Assembly (NCBI GenBank): GCA_958436175.1
Contig: CAUBJF010000004.1
Location: 62,001-126,000 of the forward strand
Length of the DNA stretch: 64,000 nucleotides
Direction: 5' to 3'
Origin: an uncultured Muribaculaceae bacterium
GTDB taxonomy: Bacteria > Bacteroidota > Bacteroidia > Bacteroidales > Muribaculaceae
Shown: positions 50,419-59,436 of the stretch, piece after piece
Layout: each line of letters opens with the position of its first letter
Position numbering within the stretch: the first letter of the stretch is position 1
Made by a program: the position numbers and the translations under genes
Notes under the pieces: generated by a model
Told to the model about the DNA's origin: nothing
What the model saw: only the letters and a program-made list of their open reading frames with translations
Database searches by the model: none

Positions 50419-51257
50419 AGACTCTCTATGTTTCCGATATGGATGGAACGCTTCTTGGTTCCGACAGCCTCGTATCTCCCAGGAGTGTAGAAATGCTCAA
50501 CCGTCTGTCGGCCGGCGGGGTTCTGTTCACTGTTGCCACCGCACGTACGGCAGCTACCGTCAGGACGCTTCTTTCGGAAGTCGATATGCGTCTTCCGGCA
50601 GTCGTCATGACCGGGGCTGCCTTGTGGAATTTTCGCGACAAAAGTTACAAGGATGTCAAATTTATGCCTGTAGATCTGCAGAAGAGGGCCGAAGAGGCGT
50701 GCCATCGCTTCGGCGTATATCCCTTTATCTATGCCATGGGTGATGATATGGCTACGCTCGATGTCTACCATGCCGCCCCAAGGATGAACAAGACCGAGGA
50801 AGGCTTCTATCTTGAACGCAGGAAACTCAAACGTTTTCATCTCGCCACGGAGATTCCCGATGAAAAACGCAGCCGTGTAGTACTGATGTTCGCCACTGGC
50901 GACAAAGAGCGCATAGCCAGTGCCGGAGAGCTTGTCGGACGCGACGATTTATTCTCTTCCTGTTGCTATCCTGATATATTCAGTAAGGAAGTCGCTCATC
51001 TCGAGATTTTTAACGCAGGCGTTTCCAAGGCTGCAGCTATCATGAAACTTAAAAAAGAACTTGGTGCGGAGCGTCTTGTCGTGTTCGGCGACAACCTCAA
51101 TGATATTCCGATGCTGTCTGTTGCCGATGTTGCTGTTGCTGTTGACAATGCCTCATCTCAGGTAAAGGAAATCGCAGATACAGTGATAGAACCGAACTAT
51201 ACCGATTCTGTGCCGCGTTTCATCTTAGAAGACAGCAAATTGCTTAAACATTGTTAA
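50415..51257 (+). CDS. Cof-type HAD-superfamily phosphatase
   Basis: A 280-residue phosphatase. Motif I VSDMDGTLLGSD carries the nucleophile Asp and acid Asp. Motif II is TVATARTAA, the motif III Lys lies in KLKKELGAERLVV, and motif IV is FGDNLNDIPMLSVAD. A C2-type cap lies at about 85-190. These enzymes dephosphorylate sugar phosphates, FMN or similar metabolites. The start overlaps the helicase stop (ATGA). It closes the operon; no terminator is evident. Confidence 0.92.
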   Translation: MKTLYVSDMDGTLLGSDSLVSPRSVEMLNRLSAGGVLFTVATARTAATVRTLLSEVDMRLPAVVMTGAALWNFRDKSYKDVKFMPVDLQKRAEEACHRFGVYPFIYAMGDDMATLDVYHAAPRMNKTEEGFYLERRKLKRFHLATEIPDEKRSRVVLMFATGDKERIASAGELVGRDDLFSSCCYPDIFSKEVAHLEIFNAGVSKAAAIMKLKKELGAERLVVFGDNLNDIPMLSVADVAVAVDNASSQVKEIADTVIEPNYTDSVPRFILEDSKLLKHC

Positions 51258-51297
51258 TTTCTGGCGAGGCGAAAGGATTTTCGACTTCGGGCGGTTT

Positions 51298-51305
51298 TAT
51301 CTTTG
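51298..51305 (+). promoter_or_regulatory. -7 box of the GH31 gene
   Basis: TATCTTTG matches TAnnTTTG. It overlaps the longest-frame start at 51303, so the ATG at 51336 is the true start with a leader of about 25 nt. The -33 region is weak. Confidence 0.6.
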
Positions 51306-51335
51306 TATATTTACTTTGAATTTCCCATAAACGGT

Positions 51336-53696
51336 ATGAAGATATCTTGTTTGAGATTTTTCGCCCTGAGCCTTATCTGTGCTGCGACGACTTGGAGCGC
51401 CTTCGGCCAGACATCGGATCGTACAATCACGGTGTCCGCGCTTACGCCATATATTCTGAAGGTCGACAACACTGCCGAAGGAGAAGCTCCCTCGGACGTG
51501 CAGTCGGTTCTGCCATTGTCGGCTGTCGACAATCCTGTAATGGTTGTCGGGGGTTCAAGCGGCAATATGACGGGCTCGATCTGTACTTCGGCAGGAATCA
51601 CGGCATCATATTCCGACGGAGTACTGACTATCGAAGGAGGACGGACCGGCACAACTATTTTAGACCGTGGTTATCGCGGACATCCAGGAGCTGAGGAGAT
51701 TGTACTTGAAAATGATGGCCGTGGCTCCTTCTACGGAACAGGAGAAAGAGGGCATAAATACAACCTTCGGGGCGATACCCTGGTGATGTACAATCGCCAA
51801 AACTATGGTTATACCGGAGACGATCCTCGTATAAGCCAGATGAATATCACTATGCCGCTGTTTCTGTCATCGGACGGCTATGCTATCGTATTCGACGACT
51901 ATGCGGCTGCCGAGCTTATCCTTGGCGAACCGATACGCTATATATCTGAAAGCAAAAAACCGATTTCATATTACTATGTCGGAGGCGTCACTACCCTTGC
52001 CGAGCTGACCGAACAGCTGAGTACACTGACCGGGCGCCAGCCGTTGCCTCCCCTGTGGTCGCTTGGCTACATAACATCGAAATACGGCTATCGTACCCAG
52101 GAGGAAGCCGAAGGTGCTGTCGATACGCTCAAAACGGCAGGATTCCCTCTCGACGGTATTGTCCTTGACCTGTACTGGTACGGCAAGGAGGAAGACATGG
52201 GCCGTCTTGAATGGGACGAATCTCAGTGGCCCGACCCCGAAGGCATGTTGAGCAGCCTCAACGACAAAGGTGTCAAGACAGTAGCGATATCTCAGCCTTA
52301 CGTGCTCCGTAACGGGCGAGGTGTCGAGAACTATAACGAGCTTATGTCCAAGGATATGCTTGTCAAAGACACTGTCGGCAATCCTCTCGAAGTCAAGATA
52401 TGGGTCGGCAGAGGCGGTATGCTCGATGTCGCCAATCCCGATACACGAAGCTGGCTCGCCGACCGCTATGCGTCGCTCACAGACCGCGGCATGGGCGGAT
52501 GGTGGGGCGACCTGGGCGAACCCGAAGTGCATCCCGACAGCGCTCTCCATGCCAACGGCCTTACTACGAGGCTATACCACAACAAATACGGCAACGACTG
52601 GAGCGAGATAATCTATAATCTCTATCGTGACCGCTACCCCGACCGCCGGCTCATGACTCTTATGCGAGGAGGCACTACGGGTCTTCAGCGTTACAGCGTA
52701 TTTCCCTGGAGTACCGATGTTTCCCGTTCGTGGGGAGGCTTCGAGCCGCAGGTGCGTATAATGCTCAATTCCGGCCTAAGCGGCATCGGATACATGAGCA
52801 GCGACCTTGGCGGTTTCGCAGTCGGAGAGGAAGCCTACATGCCGGAGCTTTATGTCCGCTGGGTCGAGGAAGGCTTGTTCTCGCCGGTGTTCCGCACACA
52901 TGCTCAGCAGTATGCCGAACCATACCACTATCCTCAGTACGAGGAACTTCTTCGTAATCTCGTCAAGGAACGTTACCGCTGGCTGCCCTACAACTACACC
53001 CTTGCCTATGAGAATGCAACAAAAGGGTGGCCGCTCGTGCGTCCTCTCGACTTCAATATGCCTGGAAAGGGTGAATATGATGATATCTCAGACGAATATC
53101 TATGGGGTAGCGAGGTGCTTGTAGCTCCGGTGATGAAACCGGGTCTGCGTTCGCGGAATGTCATACTTCCAGCCGGGTCAAGGTGGATAGACTACCGAAA
53201 TACTGTCTCCGTCTATCCGGGCGGTACGATGGCGGCTGCATATCCGGCACCGCTGGAAGTAGTGCCTCTCTTCGTGCGTGCAGGTGCCTTCATCCCGACA
53301 GCCGACTACCCGATGGAAAATACGGGCGACTATCGTTCCAACTTGTTTACCATCAACTATTATCCTCTCGTAGGTGTCAGGAGCGAATATACACTCTACG
53401 ATGATAATCATATCTCGCCCTCAAGCCTCGAGAAGAAAGAGTTCCGGCTGATAAAGTTCCGTGGCGACTGTACCGAGAGGCATACGGAAATCAACATAAG
53501 CTCCGAAGGAACTTATCCCGGTGCTCCGGAGACCGTCGAACTTCAGTTCGCAGTCAACTGCATGAGTCGCGCACCCAAGGCTGTCGAGGTCGACGGCAAG
53601 AAGACTCAATACCTCTACAGCCCTACTAAACGAACCATCGACTTCACCGTCAATTTTGTGCCCGGAAAGGATAACACGGTGATAATAAAATACTAA
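51336..53696 (+). CDS. Secreted GH31 alpha-glucosidase or transglucosylase
   Basis: The 786-residue enzyme has a signal peptide (LRFFALSLICAATTWSAFG). GH31 features: N-terminal beta-sandwich, then the (beta/alpha)8 barrel from LPPLWSLGYITSKYGY, GIVLDLYWYG, WWGDLGEPEVHPD with the probable nucleophile Asp392, RGGTTGLQRYSVFPWSTDV, and GIGYMSSDLGGF with the acid/base region. C-terminal domains run from LWGSEVLVAPV onward. The WWGDLGEPE form replaces the usual W-x-D-M-N-E and matches the transglucosylase/alpha-xylosidase side of the family. Target alpha-glucans or oligosaccharides. It has its own promoter and precedes ribE by 23 nt. Confidence 0.9.
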   Translation: MKISCLRFFALSLICAATTWSAFGQTSDRTITVSALTPYILKVDNTAEGEAPSDVQSVLPLSAVDNPVMVVGGSSGNMTGSICTSAGITASYSDGVLTIEGGRTGTTILDRGYRGHPGAEEIVLENDGRGSFYGTGERGHKYNLRGDTLVMYNRQNYGYTGDDPRISQMNITMPLFLSSDGYAIVFDDYAAAELILGEPIRYISESKKPISYYYVGGVTTLAELTEQLSTLTGRQPLPPLWSLGYITSKYGYRTQEEAEGAVDTLKTAGFPLDGIVLDLYWYGKEEDMGRLEWDESQWPDPEGMLSSLNDKGVKTVAISQPYVLRNGRGVENYNELMSKDMLVKDTVGNPLEVKIWVGRGGMLDVANPDTRSWLADRYASLTDRGMGGWWGDLGEPEVHPDSALHANGLTTRLYHNKYGNDWSEIIYNLYRDRYPDRRLMTLMRGGTTGLQRYSVFPWSTDVSRSWGGFEPQVRIMLNSGLSGIGYMSSDLGGFAVGEEAYMPELYVRWVEEGLFSPVFRTHAQQYAEPYHYPQYEELLRNLVKERYRWLPYNYTLAYENATKGWPLVRPLDFNMPGKGEYDDISDEYLWGSEVLVAPVMKPGLRSRNVILPAGSRWIDYRNTVSVYPGGTMAAAYPAPLEVVPLFVRAGAFIPTADYPMENTGDYRSNLFTINYYPLVGVRSEYTLYDDNHISPSSLEKKEFRLIKFRGDCTERHTEINISSEGTYPGAPETVELQFAVNCMSRAPKAVEVDGKKTQYLYSPTKRTIDFTVNFVPGKDNTVIIKY

Positions 53697-53719
53697 CCCA
53701 TAAAACACATTCAGCAAAT

Positions 53720-54331
53720 ATGTTCTCAGGAATAGTAGAAGAAGCAGCAACAGTTGTTGCCGTCGAACACAAAGGAACAAACGTCGATCTTACCATAAAA
53801 AGCAGCTTTGCCGATGAGCTGCACATCGACCAGTCGGTTGCTCATAACGGCGTATGTCTGACTGTTGTCAGCCTGCATCCCGACAAATGCTACAAGGTGA
53901 CCGCCGTACAGGAGACGCTCGACCGTTCGAATATCGGCCGTCTCAAACCGGGTGACCTCGTCAACCTCGAGCGTTCCATGCTCATGAACGGCCGTCTCGA
54001 CGGCCACATCGTGCAGGGACATGTCGACACCACAGCAGTGTGTACGAATCTCGAAGAACTTGACGGAAGCCGGTACTATACCTTCCGCTATGAAGTGTCG
54101 CCTGAACTTGTCGCAAAAGGCTATATGACAGTCGAGAAGGGCTCTGTCACGGTTAACGGTGTCAGCCTGACAGTATGCGACAGCACACCGAACAGCTTCC
54201 GTGTCGCTATCATACCCTACACATACGAACACACCAATTTCAAGACCATCGAACCCGGCACTGTCGTCAATCTCGAATTCGATATCATAGGCAAGTACCT
54301 CGCCCGTCTCACTGAGCTTCGTTCCCTCTGA
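53720..54331 (+). CDS. ribE: Riboflavin synthase alpha chain
   Basis: A 203-residue enzyme made of two homologous lumazine-binding barrels. It begins MFSGIVEEAATVV, with NGVCLTVV in the first half and NGVSLTVC in the second, and a GRLDGHIVQGHVD segment between. It dismutates two lumazines to riboflavin. It follows GH31 closely, and its last codons and stop are duplicated in tandem just downstream. Confidence 0.97.
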   Translation: MFSGIVEEAATVVAVEHKGTNVDLTIKSSFADELHIDQSVAHNGVCLTVVSLHPDKCYKVTAVQETLDRSNIGRLKPGDLVNLERSMLMNGRLDGHIVQGHVDTTAVCTNLEELDGSRYYTFRYEVSPELVAKGYMTVEKGSVTVNGVSLTVCDSTPNSFRVAIIPYTYEHTNFKTIEPGTVVNLEFDIIGKYLARLTELRSL

Positions 54332-54362
54332 TATTAACTGAGCTTCGTTCCCTCTGATATTA
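54311..54362 (+). repeat. Perfect 26-bp tandem duplication of the ribE 3' end
   Basis: The 26 bases from ACTGAGCTTC to TGATATTA at 54311-54336 are repeated exactly at 54337-54362. The first copy contains the final ribE codons and TGA; the second forms most of the spacer before the DUF2851 gene. Confidence 0.95.
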
Positions 54363-54375
54363 TTAGTTCAGGGCC

Positions 54376-55665
54376 GTGGAAAAGCTGATGCAGTACGTAT
54401 GGCAGCATCGCCTCTGGATGCCTTCCGACATGAAAACTGTCGACGGGCACCGGATCGATGTCGTCGACCCCGGTCTGCTTAATAAAGATGCCGGTCCCGA
54501 TTTTTTCAATGCTAAAGTCTGCATTGACGGAAATGTCTGGGCCGGGAACATCGAAGTGCACGTACGGGCCTCCGACTGGTACCGGCACGGTCATGACCGC
54601 GACAAAGCATATGATAATGTAATCCTTCACGTCGTCGGACAGGACGACGGAAGGATCTATCGTCCGGACGGGCAGGAGATTCCACAACTTGTCATGCCCT
54701 GTTCTCCCGAGTTCAGTAAACGTTACCATGCGATGGTCAATAATCCCACCGTCGAGCTTGCGTGCGCAGAGGAAATCAAGTCGCTCCCTTCGATATATAT
54801 GCGCGACTGGCTTACGGCCCTGGCTATGGAGCGGCTCCAGGCCAAGGCCGACCGTGCGGCGTCGCTGGTAGAGCGTTTTCAGGGTGACTGGCGCTCCGTC
54901 ATCTATGTGATTCTTGCCCGCGCTCTCGGTTTCAGCACCAACAGCGATGCTTTCGAAAGGCTCGCCTTGTCGATGCCCTTGCGTAGGCTTATGAAACACA
55001 GCGACTCGCAAGTGGCTGTCGAAGGTATGCTCTTCGGGCAGGCCGGTTTTCTCGACGATGCGTCTGTCGACGACGGCCCCAACCACTATGTGGGCCGTAT
55101 GCAGGAGGAATACCGTTTCATGTCGGCCAAATACGGGCTTGAAAGGCCTCGTTCGCTTGGTTGGAAGATGGCGCGTATGAGACCGCAGAATTTTCCCCAC
55201 CGTCGTATCGCCACTCTTGCGGCGATGATAGCGTCGGGATTCCGCATAGGATATGACTTGTTTGCCGTTGACTCTGTCGAGGCTGCACGTCGGCTCTTTG
55301 ATATCGAACTGACCGGATACTGGAGCCGCCGTTTCAATTTCGGACCTCCGGCATCACGAACGGTCAAAGCCTTGAGCCAATCTTCTGTAGATACGCTTAT
55401 AATCAACGTTGTAGCCCCGATCCTGTATGCCTATGGTACGGCGTATGCTGAAGAAGAGCTACAGACGAGGGCCATGGAGCTTCTGGGGGCTTTGAAGGCA
55501 GAACGTAATTCGATAGTGGAATTGTTTGTCGCCGCCGGGATTGAATGTCCGGATGCTTTTACGAGCCAGGCCCTTATAGAGCTGCGCCGCGAGTACTGTA
55601 TGGGACGGAAATGTCTATATTGCCGTATCGGTCACCGGTTGCTGGCTGCCAAGGTGCGCCCGTAG
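54376..55665 (+). CDS. DUF2851 family protein
   Basis: A 429-residue protein with the N-terminal signature of the family: LMQYVWQHRLW, VDPGLLNKDAGPDFFNAKV, GNIEVHVRASDWYRHGHD and YDNVILHVVG. The DAGPDF.NA and GNIEVH blocks are reminiscent of a nuclease-like active centre, but no activity is established as far as I know. A late CxxC pair (MGRKCLYCRIGHRLL) could bind metal. Its 3' end overlaps the convergent metal permease gene by 34 nt. Confidence 0.9.
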   Translation: MEKLMQYVWQHRLWMPSDMKTVDGHRIDVVDPGLLNKDAGPDFFNAKVCIDGNVWAGNIEVHVRASDWYRHGHDRDKAYDNVILHVVGQDDGRIYRPDGQEIPQLVMPCSPEFSKRYHAMVNNPTVELACAEEIKSLPSIYMRDWLTALAMERLQAKADRAASLVERFQGDWRSVIYVILARALGFSTNSDAFERLALSMPLRRLMKHSDSQVAVEGMLFGQAGFLDDASVDDGPNHYVGRMQEEYRFMSAKYGLERPRSLGWKMARMRPQNFPHRRIATLAAMIASGFRIGYDLFAVDSVEAARRLFDIELTGYWSRRFNFGPPASRTVKALSQSSVDTLIINVVAPILYAYGTAYAEEELQTRAMELLGALKAERNSIVELFVAAGIECPDAFTSQALIELRREYCMGRKCLYCRIGHRLLAAKVRP

Positions 55666-56471
55666 TACAGCCGACGTACAAACTGTACGAGTTTGGCGAG
55701 GATGAACACGCCGACCATCAGCAACACTATCAGCGCTGAGCACGGTACGTCGATGACCGTCGAGAGGAAAAGTCCGCCAAGACCGGTCAGCATGGCCACG
55801 GCAGCCGAAGCCGCCATAATAGAGCCGAAACGGCGGAAGAAGACTTCGGCCGTTATCATCGGCAGAGAAAACATCGACATCAGCAGCATGATACCTACAA
55901 GCCGGATTGTCAGGACTATACATATTGCCACGAGCACTGTCATTGTATAGGTTACAAGCTTGACTGGCAGGCCTATGACAGTCGCGAAATCGCGGTCGAA
56001 GGCTACCGCGACTATGTTGCGGTACTGCCATGCGAAAAATGCTGCCAGGACAATGGAATAGATGGCAAATGCGATGAGATCGGAAGATGATACAGTTAGG
56101 ATATTGCCGAAAAGGAAGGCGTTCAGCTCAGGCACATAGCCGGGCGTAAGGAATACGAAGAATACGCCGAGTGCCATGCCGAGCGCCCATACGACGGCTA
56201 TCGCAGAGTCCTCGCGAAGGCTGAAGCGACGAGCAAGCCACTCTACGCCCAGTGATGAGCCTATGGCGAAAACGCCTGCCATAAGTATGGGGTTGATACC
56301 CAGGAAATAACCGAGCCCGAGACCTCCGAAGCAAGCATGAGTTATGCCGCCGCTGATGGCAACAAGGCGGCGTGTGATGATATATGTTCCTATGACGGCT
56401 GCGCATATGCTGATGAGCACAACGCCGTAGAGTGCCAGGCGGAAGAATGAATAGTCGAGGTATTCGAGCAT
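55632..56471 (-). CDS. ABC-3 family metal (zinc/manganese) permease, ZnuB-like
   Basis: The 279-residue product from the ATG at 56471 lies 1 nt after the stop of the upstream gene; the longer frame would start inside that gene. About eight membrane helices. Family segments: YIITRRLVAISGGITHACFGGLGLGYFLG (here YIITRRLVAISGG and ITHACFGGLGLGYFLG), LVTYTMTVLVAICIVL and VGIMLLMSMFSLPMITAE. It forms the membrane channel of a zinc or manganese ABC importer. No ATPase or substrate-binding protein gene is adjacent in this window, which is unusual for the family. Confidence 0.9.
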   Translation of the reverse strand: MLEYLDYSFFRLALYGVVLISICAAVIGTYIITRRLVAISGGITHACFGGLGLGYFLGINPILMAGVFAIGSSLGVEWLARRFSLREDSAIAVVWALGMALGVFFVFLTPGYVPELNAFLFGNILTVSSSDLIAFAIYSIVLAAFFAWQYRNIVAVAFDRDFATVIGLPVKLVTYTMTVLVAICIVLTIRLVGIMLLMSMFSLPMITAEVFFRRFGSIMAASAAVAMLTGLGGLFLSTVIDVPCSALIVLLMVGVFILAKLVQFVRRLYYGRTLAASNR

Positions 56472-56472
56472 A

Positions 56473-56919
56473 TCAGGAAGCTGTACGGGCCGCACGTGCT
56501 TCGGCCACAATCATTATCAGTTCGTCGCGTACCGGCTGAGGCATCGTTATGCCCCTGAGTTGGAGACTCCGTGCCCAGGCTGCTATCTCATCGGTCTTTG
56601 TTGTGAGGAGTACGTCGCGGAACTGCTCTATTTCGTCCTCGGTATATTCGTCGGCGCCCCGTCCGGCAAAGCGGTCGAGCTCTTCATCGTCGAAATACTC
56701 AATTTCTTTCGAGACCGAAGCAAGGAGAGAGTCGCGCTCGCACGTGATGTGCATACCGCAACATTCCTCCTGAGGCTCGACGGGTGCATCGTCGCCCGTG
56801 ACGGGCTTGCCGTCGCTTTCGGCGTTTTTTTTCTGTCGTGCGAGGTGCAGACGGTGTTCGGCATAAAGTCCGGCTCCGACGAACACAATAGCTGCGAGAA
56901 GAATAAGAGCAACAGTCAT
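56473..56919 (-). CDS. Small membrane-anchored conserved protein with CCGMH motif
   Basis: A 148-residue protein with one N-terminal membrane helix (VALILLAAIVFVGAGLYAEH). A cytoplasmic part with ECCGMHITCERDSLL follows, then acidic helices (YFDDEELDRFAGRGADEYTEDEI) and a terminal helical segment (LRGITMPQPVRDELIMIV). The Cys-Cys-Gly-Met-His cluster plus a later Cys could bind metal. Homologues seem common in Bacteroidales, sometimes with unsupported 'phospholipase' labels. It lies between aroA and the metal permease with 1-2 nt spacing on each side. Confidence 0.8.
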   Translation of the reverse strand: MTVALILLAAIVFVGAGLYAEHRLHLARQKKNAESDGKPVTGDDAPVEPQEECCGMHITCERDSLLASVSKEIEYFDDEELDRFAGRGADEYTEDEIEQFRDVLLTTKTDEIAAWARSLQLRGITMPQPVRDELIMIVAEARAARTAS

Positions 56920-56921
56920 TG

Positions 56922-58157
56922 TCAGGGTTCGGCGAATTTAAATCCGGCGTTCTGGAGGTCTTTCCAGAAGTCGGGATAGGATTTTGCCACGACATCGACA
57001 TCCTTGATGACTATACCGGGCATGAATATCGATGCACCGGCGATGGCCATAGCCATGCGGTGGTCGCCATGTGTGTCGAATACCGGTATTTCATAGACAG
57101 GGCGACGGCTGCCGTCCCACTGAAGGACAGTGCCGTACACCTCGGTCTCCAGTAGGAATCCAAGTTTGCGGAGTTCGGTTGTCAGGGCTTCGATGCGGTC
57201 ACATTCTTTGTGATGGAGGGCACCGACACCGCTGAAACGGAATGGAATTGAGGCCATGCAAGCCGTAACGGCGAGAGCGGGTACAAGGTCGGGGTTGTCG
57301 GACATGTCAGCCTCGAGTCTGCTGAACAGATCCGGGGTTGCAGACAACTCGGCACCTTCGTCGGTGAACTCTGTCAGCACACCTAATTTTTCGAAGAGGC
57401 TGCGACACTCCGAGTCTCCCTGTATGGAGTCCTCCCTGAGGCCGGGAAGGGTGATCCAACCGGCAGTGAGAGCAGCTATTTCGTACCAGAAAGCAGCCGC
57501 GCTCCAGTCGGGTTCGAGGTCTGCGCTGCTGTCGTAGCTGCCATATGGAGTATTGTCGATTACGATAGTGTCGCGTTCGAATTCCACTCGTATTCCTCTG
57601 CGGTTCATCATCTCGGCAGTCATGCGAATGTAGGGCTGTGAGGTGACATTGCCTCGCAGATTGATTTTCAGCGGCGACTCCAGCCGTGGCGTGACCATCA
57701 TAAGAGCCGAGATGTACTGTGAGCTTTCGCCGGCATCAACGCTGATTTCGCCTCCGTGCAGCTTGTGGCCTTTGATATGCATGGGAGGGAAGCCTTCCCT
57801 GCCGGTATACGTGATGTCGGCACCGAGCTGGCGCAATGTATTGACGAGTATGCCGACCGGACGTTCGCAGAGACGTTGCTGCCCTGTCAGTTCGAGATCA
57901 AGGCCGGGAGTGGCCGCCGCTATCGCGCACATGAAGCGCATTGCGGCTCCACAGTTGCCCAAGTCGATACTGCTTCCTGACGGAGCGATAAGGGCTTTTG
58001 CGAGTGTCACGACATCGGAGCACAGGCAGATCTCAGGGTTCGGAGTTTTTCCTGCAAGGAAATCCATGGCTATGACGCGCATGGCTATGCTTTTGCTGGG
58101 AGGCAGCTGTACGGTTGTCTCGAGTATTTCTTCAGGAGGGAATATGCGTAGATCCAT
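56922..58157 (-). CDS. aroA: 3-phosphoshikimate 1-carboxyvinyltransferase (EPSP synthase)
   Basis: The 411-residue enzyme from the ATG at 58157; the frame extends 44 residues upstream only by reading the neighbouring gene out of frame. Motifs: QLPPSKSIAMRVIAMDFLAG, DLGNCGAAMRFMCAIAA, DAGESSQYISALMM, HHKECDRIEALTTELRKLG and DTHGDHRMAMAIA. It joins PEP to shikimate-3-phosphate in the chorismate pathway. The early Gly-rich loop reads LGNCGAAMRF rather than LGNAGTAMRP, a divergent form seen in some Bacteroidota. Confidence 0.96.
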   Translation of the reverse strand: MDLRIFPPEEILETTVQLPPSKSIAMRVIAMDFLAGKTPNPEICLCSDVVTLAKALIAPSGSSIDLGNCGAAMRFMCAIAAATPGLDLELTGQQRLCERPVGILVNTLRQLGADITYTGREGFPPMHIKGHKLHGGEISVDAGESSQYISALMMVTPRLESPLKINLRGNVTSQPYIRMTAEMMNRRGIRVEFERDTIVIDNTPYGSYDSSADLEPDWSAAAFWYEIAALTAGWITLPGLREDSIQGDSECRSLFEKLGVLTEFTDEGAELSATPDLFSRLEADMSDNPDLVPALAVTACMASIPFRFSGVGALHHKECDRIEALTTELRKLGFLLETEVYGTVLQWDGSRRPVYEIPVFDTHGDHRMAMAIAGASIFMPGIVIKDVDVVAKSYPDFWKDLQNAGFKFAEP

Positions 58158-58161
58158 TGTG

Positions 58162-59355
58162 TCAGGCTTTGTTGCAGCAAACGGTAGATACAGCCGTGCG
58201 CAGGCTTTCGAGGGCACGTGCGAGGACGGCACGGGGAGTACCGACGTTGAGACGTGCGAATCCGTCGCCCTGGATGCCGAAAGTAGCACCGTCGTTGAGG
58301 GCGAGGTGTGCTTTGTCGAGCAGTAAGTCCATTATCTGGCGGTGGCAGAGATGCATACCTCGGAAATCAAGCCATACGAGGAATGATGCCTGCGGACGGA
58401 CGATCTTAAGCTCGGGAATATATCTGTTTACATAGTCTGCGACGAAATCTATGTTGCCCTGCACGTAGTCGAGCATCTCGTCGAGCCATTCTTCGCCGTT
58501 GTTGTAGGCGGCTTCGGCACCGATGGTCGAAATCATGACAGGCGCGCTGAATTCGTTGACTTCCAGCCAGCCATAGTATCTCTTCCGGAGCTCCGGATTC
58601 TTGACGACCATCCAAGAGCTGACGAGACCAGGGATATTGAAAGTCTTCGAAGGGGCGGCGAGCATCACGCCTATGGCCTCCGCATCGGGTCCGGCGGAGA
58701 GGAACTGTATGTGTTTACGGCCCTCAAGCATCAGGTCGCCGTGAATTTCGTCGCTGACGACTATCATACCGGCTTCACGGGCGATGGATGCCAGTTTGGC
58801 AAGCGTTTCGCGGTCCCACTGTATGCCTATGGGGTTGTGAGGATTGCATAGCACCATCAGTTTGGGCTTCTCGCGCTCCACGACTTCACGCAGTCCGTCG
58901 AGGTCCATAGTGTAGCTTTCTCCGTCGAAAAGGAGCGGGTTCTCGACGATACGGCGCTTGTTGCCTTCGACGACAGTACGGAAGGGAGTATAGACAGGAG
59001 GCTGGATGAGGACAGCGTCGCCCTCGTGGGTAAAGTAGTTGACAGCGTAGGCAATACCTTTTACGACACCGGGGATGAAAGCGAGCTCTTCGCGCGATAT
59101 GCGGAAACCATGACGATGCATGTTCCAGTTGATGATGGACTGCCAGTAGCTTTCAGTAGCATCGGAATAACCCAGGACAGGGTGATTCAGTCGGTCGGTG
59201 AGCGCCTTGGTAATCTCCGGACAGACTGCGAAATCGAGATCGGCAATCCAGAGAGGAGTAAGGTCGTGGCGGCCGAAAACGGCATCGAGACGTTCGATTT
59301 TGGCAGCTCCTGTGCCTCGGCGGTCGATGATGGTGTCGAAATTGTATTTATTCAT
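58162..59355 (-). CDS. PatB/MalY-type PLP-dependent aminotransferase or C-S lyase
   Basis: The 397-residue enzyme from the ATG at 59355; the earlier in-frame start overlaps the promoter. Fold type I features: PLWIADLDFAVCPEI, FIPGVVKGIAYAVNYF, LCNPHNPIGIQWDRETL, VSDEIHGDLML and the PLP lysine in APSKTFNIPGL. PatB/MalY proteins act as cystathionine beta-lyase-like C-S lyases or aminotransferases. It heads a four-gene operon with aroA, 4 nt apart. Confidence 0.93.
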   Translation of the reverse strand: MNKYNFDTIIDRRGTGAAKIERLDAVFGRHDLTPLWIADLDFAVCPEITKALTDRLNHPVLGYSDATESYWQSIINWNMHRHGFRISREELAFIPGVVKGIAYAVNYFTHEGDAVLIQPPVYTPFRTVVEGNKRRIVENPLLFDGESYTMDLDGLREVVEREKPKLMVLCNPHNPIGIQWDRETLAKLASIAREAGMIVVSDEIHGDLMLEGRKHIQFLSAGPDAEAIGVMLAAPSKTFNIPGLVSSWMVVKNPELRKRYYGWLEVNEFSAPVMISTIGAEAAYNNGEEWLDEMLDYVQGNIDFVADYVNRYIPELKIVRPQASFLVWLDFRGMHLCHRQIMDLLLDKAHLALNDGATFGIQGDGFARLNVGTPRAVLARALESLRTAVSTVCCNKA

Positions 59356-59376
59356 GGCTTGGCTGTATGATTTCTG

Positions 59377-59406
59377 CAAAATTACTGAGAATTATGTTCA
59401 CGGCAA
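59377..59406 (-). promoter_or_regulatory. Promoter of the patB-aroA operon
   Basis: On the minus strand TTG (59406-59404), a 19-nt spacer, then TAATTTTG (59384-59377). The leader to the ATG at 59355 is about 15 nt. Confidence 0.75.
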
Positions 59407-59436
59407 ATAGCATTGGTATAAAAACTTGATAATTGG

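Noticed and set aside
55632..55665. Frameshift at the convergent DUF2851/metal permease junction
   Set aside because: Both proteins keep normal family ends; a 34-nt convergent overlap is sufficient explanation.
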